A DNA stretch of 44,439 nucleotides from an uncultured Selenomonadales bacterium (GTDB lineage Bacteria; Bacillota; Negativicutes; Selenomonadales; Selenomonadaceae), in contig ONUH01000017.1 in the NCBI GenBank assembly GCA_900321035.1, positions 1 through 44,439 on the forward strand. The letters run 5' to 3'. Position 1 is the stretch's first letter. Each line of letters begins with the position of its first letter. A program made the position numbers and the translations under genes. Of this stretch, positions 44,351 to 44,439 are shown one piece after another. The notes under the pieces are model-generated. The model worked only from the letters and a program-made list of their open reading frames with translations, searched no databases and had not been told where the DNA came from.

Positions 44351-44439
44351 CCCCCGGCATAGCCGGGGGTTTTATATTAACGGCCCAAAGGGCCTCAAAC
44401 TACCAGCGGCGCTTAAAAGCGCATGTACGGTCCGTCCCT
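44351..44439. repeat. Repeat-like right edge with three hairpins
   Basis: Three short stems follow each other: 44351-44358 with 44362-44369 (8 bp, then TTTT on the plus strand), 44382-44386 with 44390-44394, and 44409-44412 with 44419-44422. The compact hairpin series resembles the non-coding ends of IS200/IS605 elements (guide RNA region of TnpB) or a group II intron, but no protein part is in the window, so the family cannot be decided. It shares its first hairpin type with the left edge. Confidence 0.3.

Overview
The window looks like a contig from a diderm Firmicute of the class Negativicutes (Selenomonas-like relatives). The basis is the gene content. Lipopolysaccharide genes (an LptD-like outer-membrane protein, the two halves of the heptose kinase/adenylyltransferase pathway, two family-9 glycosyltransferases) sit beside Firmicute-type genes (csaB with its DUF5693 partner, long-form hpf, HydF, sigma-A promoters close to TTGACA-17-TATAAT). 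GC content is high. Every protein gene lies on the minus strand; only two tRNA-Val genes are on the plus strand. Both window edges carry repeat-like hairpin sequence, as expected where an assembly breaks in multicopy elements.

Layout from left to right; on the minus strand each operon reads right to left. 149-3098: a TRAP transporter operon (dctP, dctQ, dctM) with a strong promoter, an attenuator-like leader and a terminator between dctP and dctQ. 3447-3522: tRNA-Gln. 3580-6194: a polar amino-acid ABC system in which a permease carries fused binding-protein lobes in swapped order and the ATPase carries an extra C-terminal domain. 6277-12264: an envelope operon of LptD-like protein, HldE1, HldE2 and heptosyltransferase, followed by an uncharacterised exported protein, an MFS protein and a small membrane protein. 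12619-13566: an exported protein with three degenerate repeats. 13671-15877: ilvB-ilvN. About 16070-16455: a nested palindromic element with no gene. 16456-21467: metA, a small exported protein and a large PAS-rich hybrid kinase. 21579-25200: an exported protein, hydF and a membrane metallophosphoesterase.

25346-25545 holds two tRNA-Val genes, followed by a DnaA-box-like cluster and a bidirectional terminator. 25726-33953 is an apparent operon secA - exported protein - prfB (with programmed +1 frameshift) - DUF2993 - DUF5693 - csaB. 34146-35403 holds a SYLF-domain exported protein and hpf.

35497-41033 is the most unusual block. It encodes a lone receiver domain, a PTS EIIC-like membrane protein that appears to lack both catalytic residues, a membrane-anchored BMP-type binding protein and a hybrid histidine kinase ending in an HPt domain, all overlapping or nearly so. 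I read it as a candidate multi-component signalling system in which a degenerate sugar permease and a binding protein act as sensors. Then come cspA with a consensus promoter (41183-41380), a family-9 glycosyltransferase, and an amino-acid ABC ATPase and permease (41593-44270).

All calls come from reading the sequence by eye. Family names are recognised from motifs and were not confirmed by database search.
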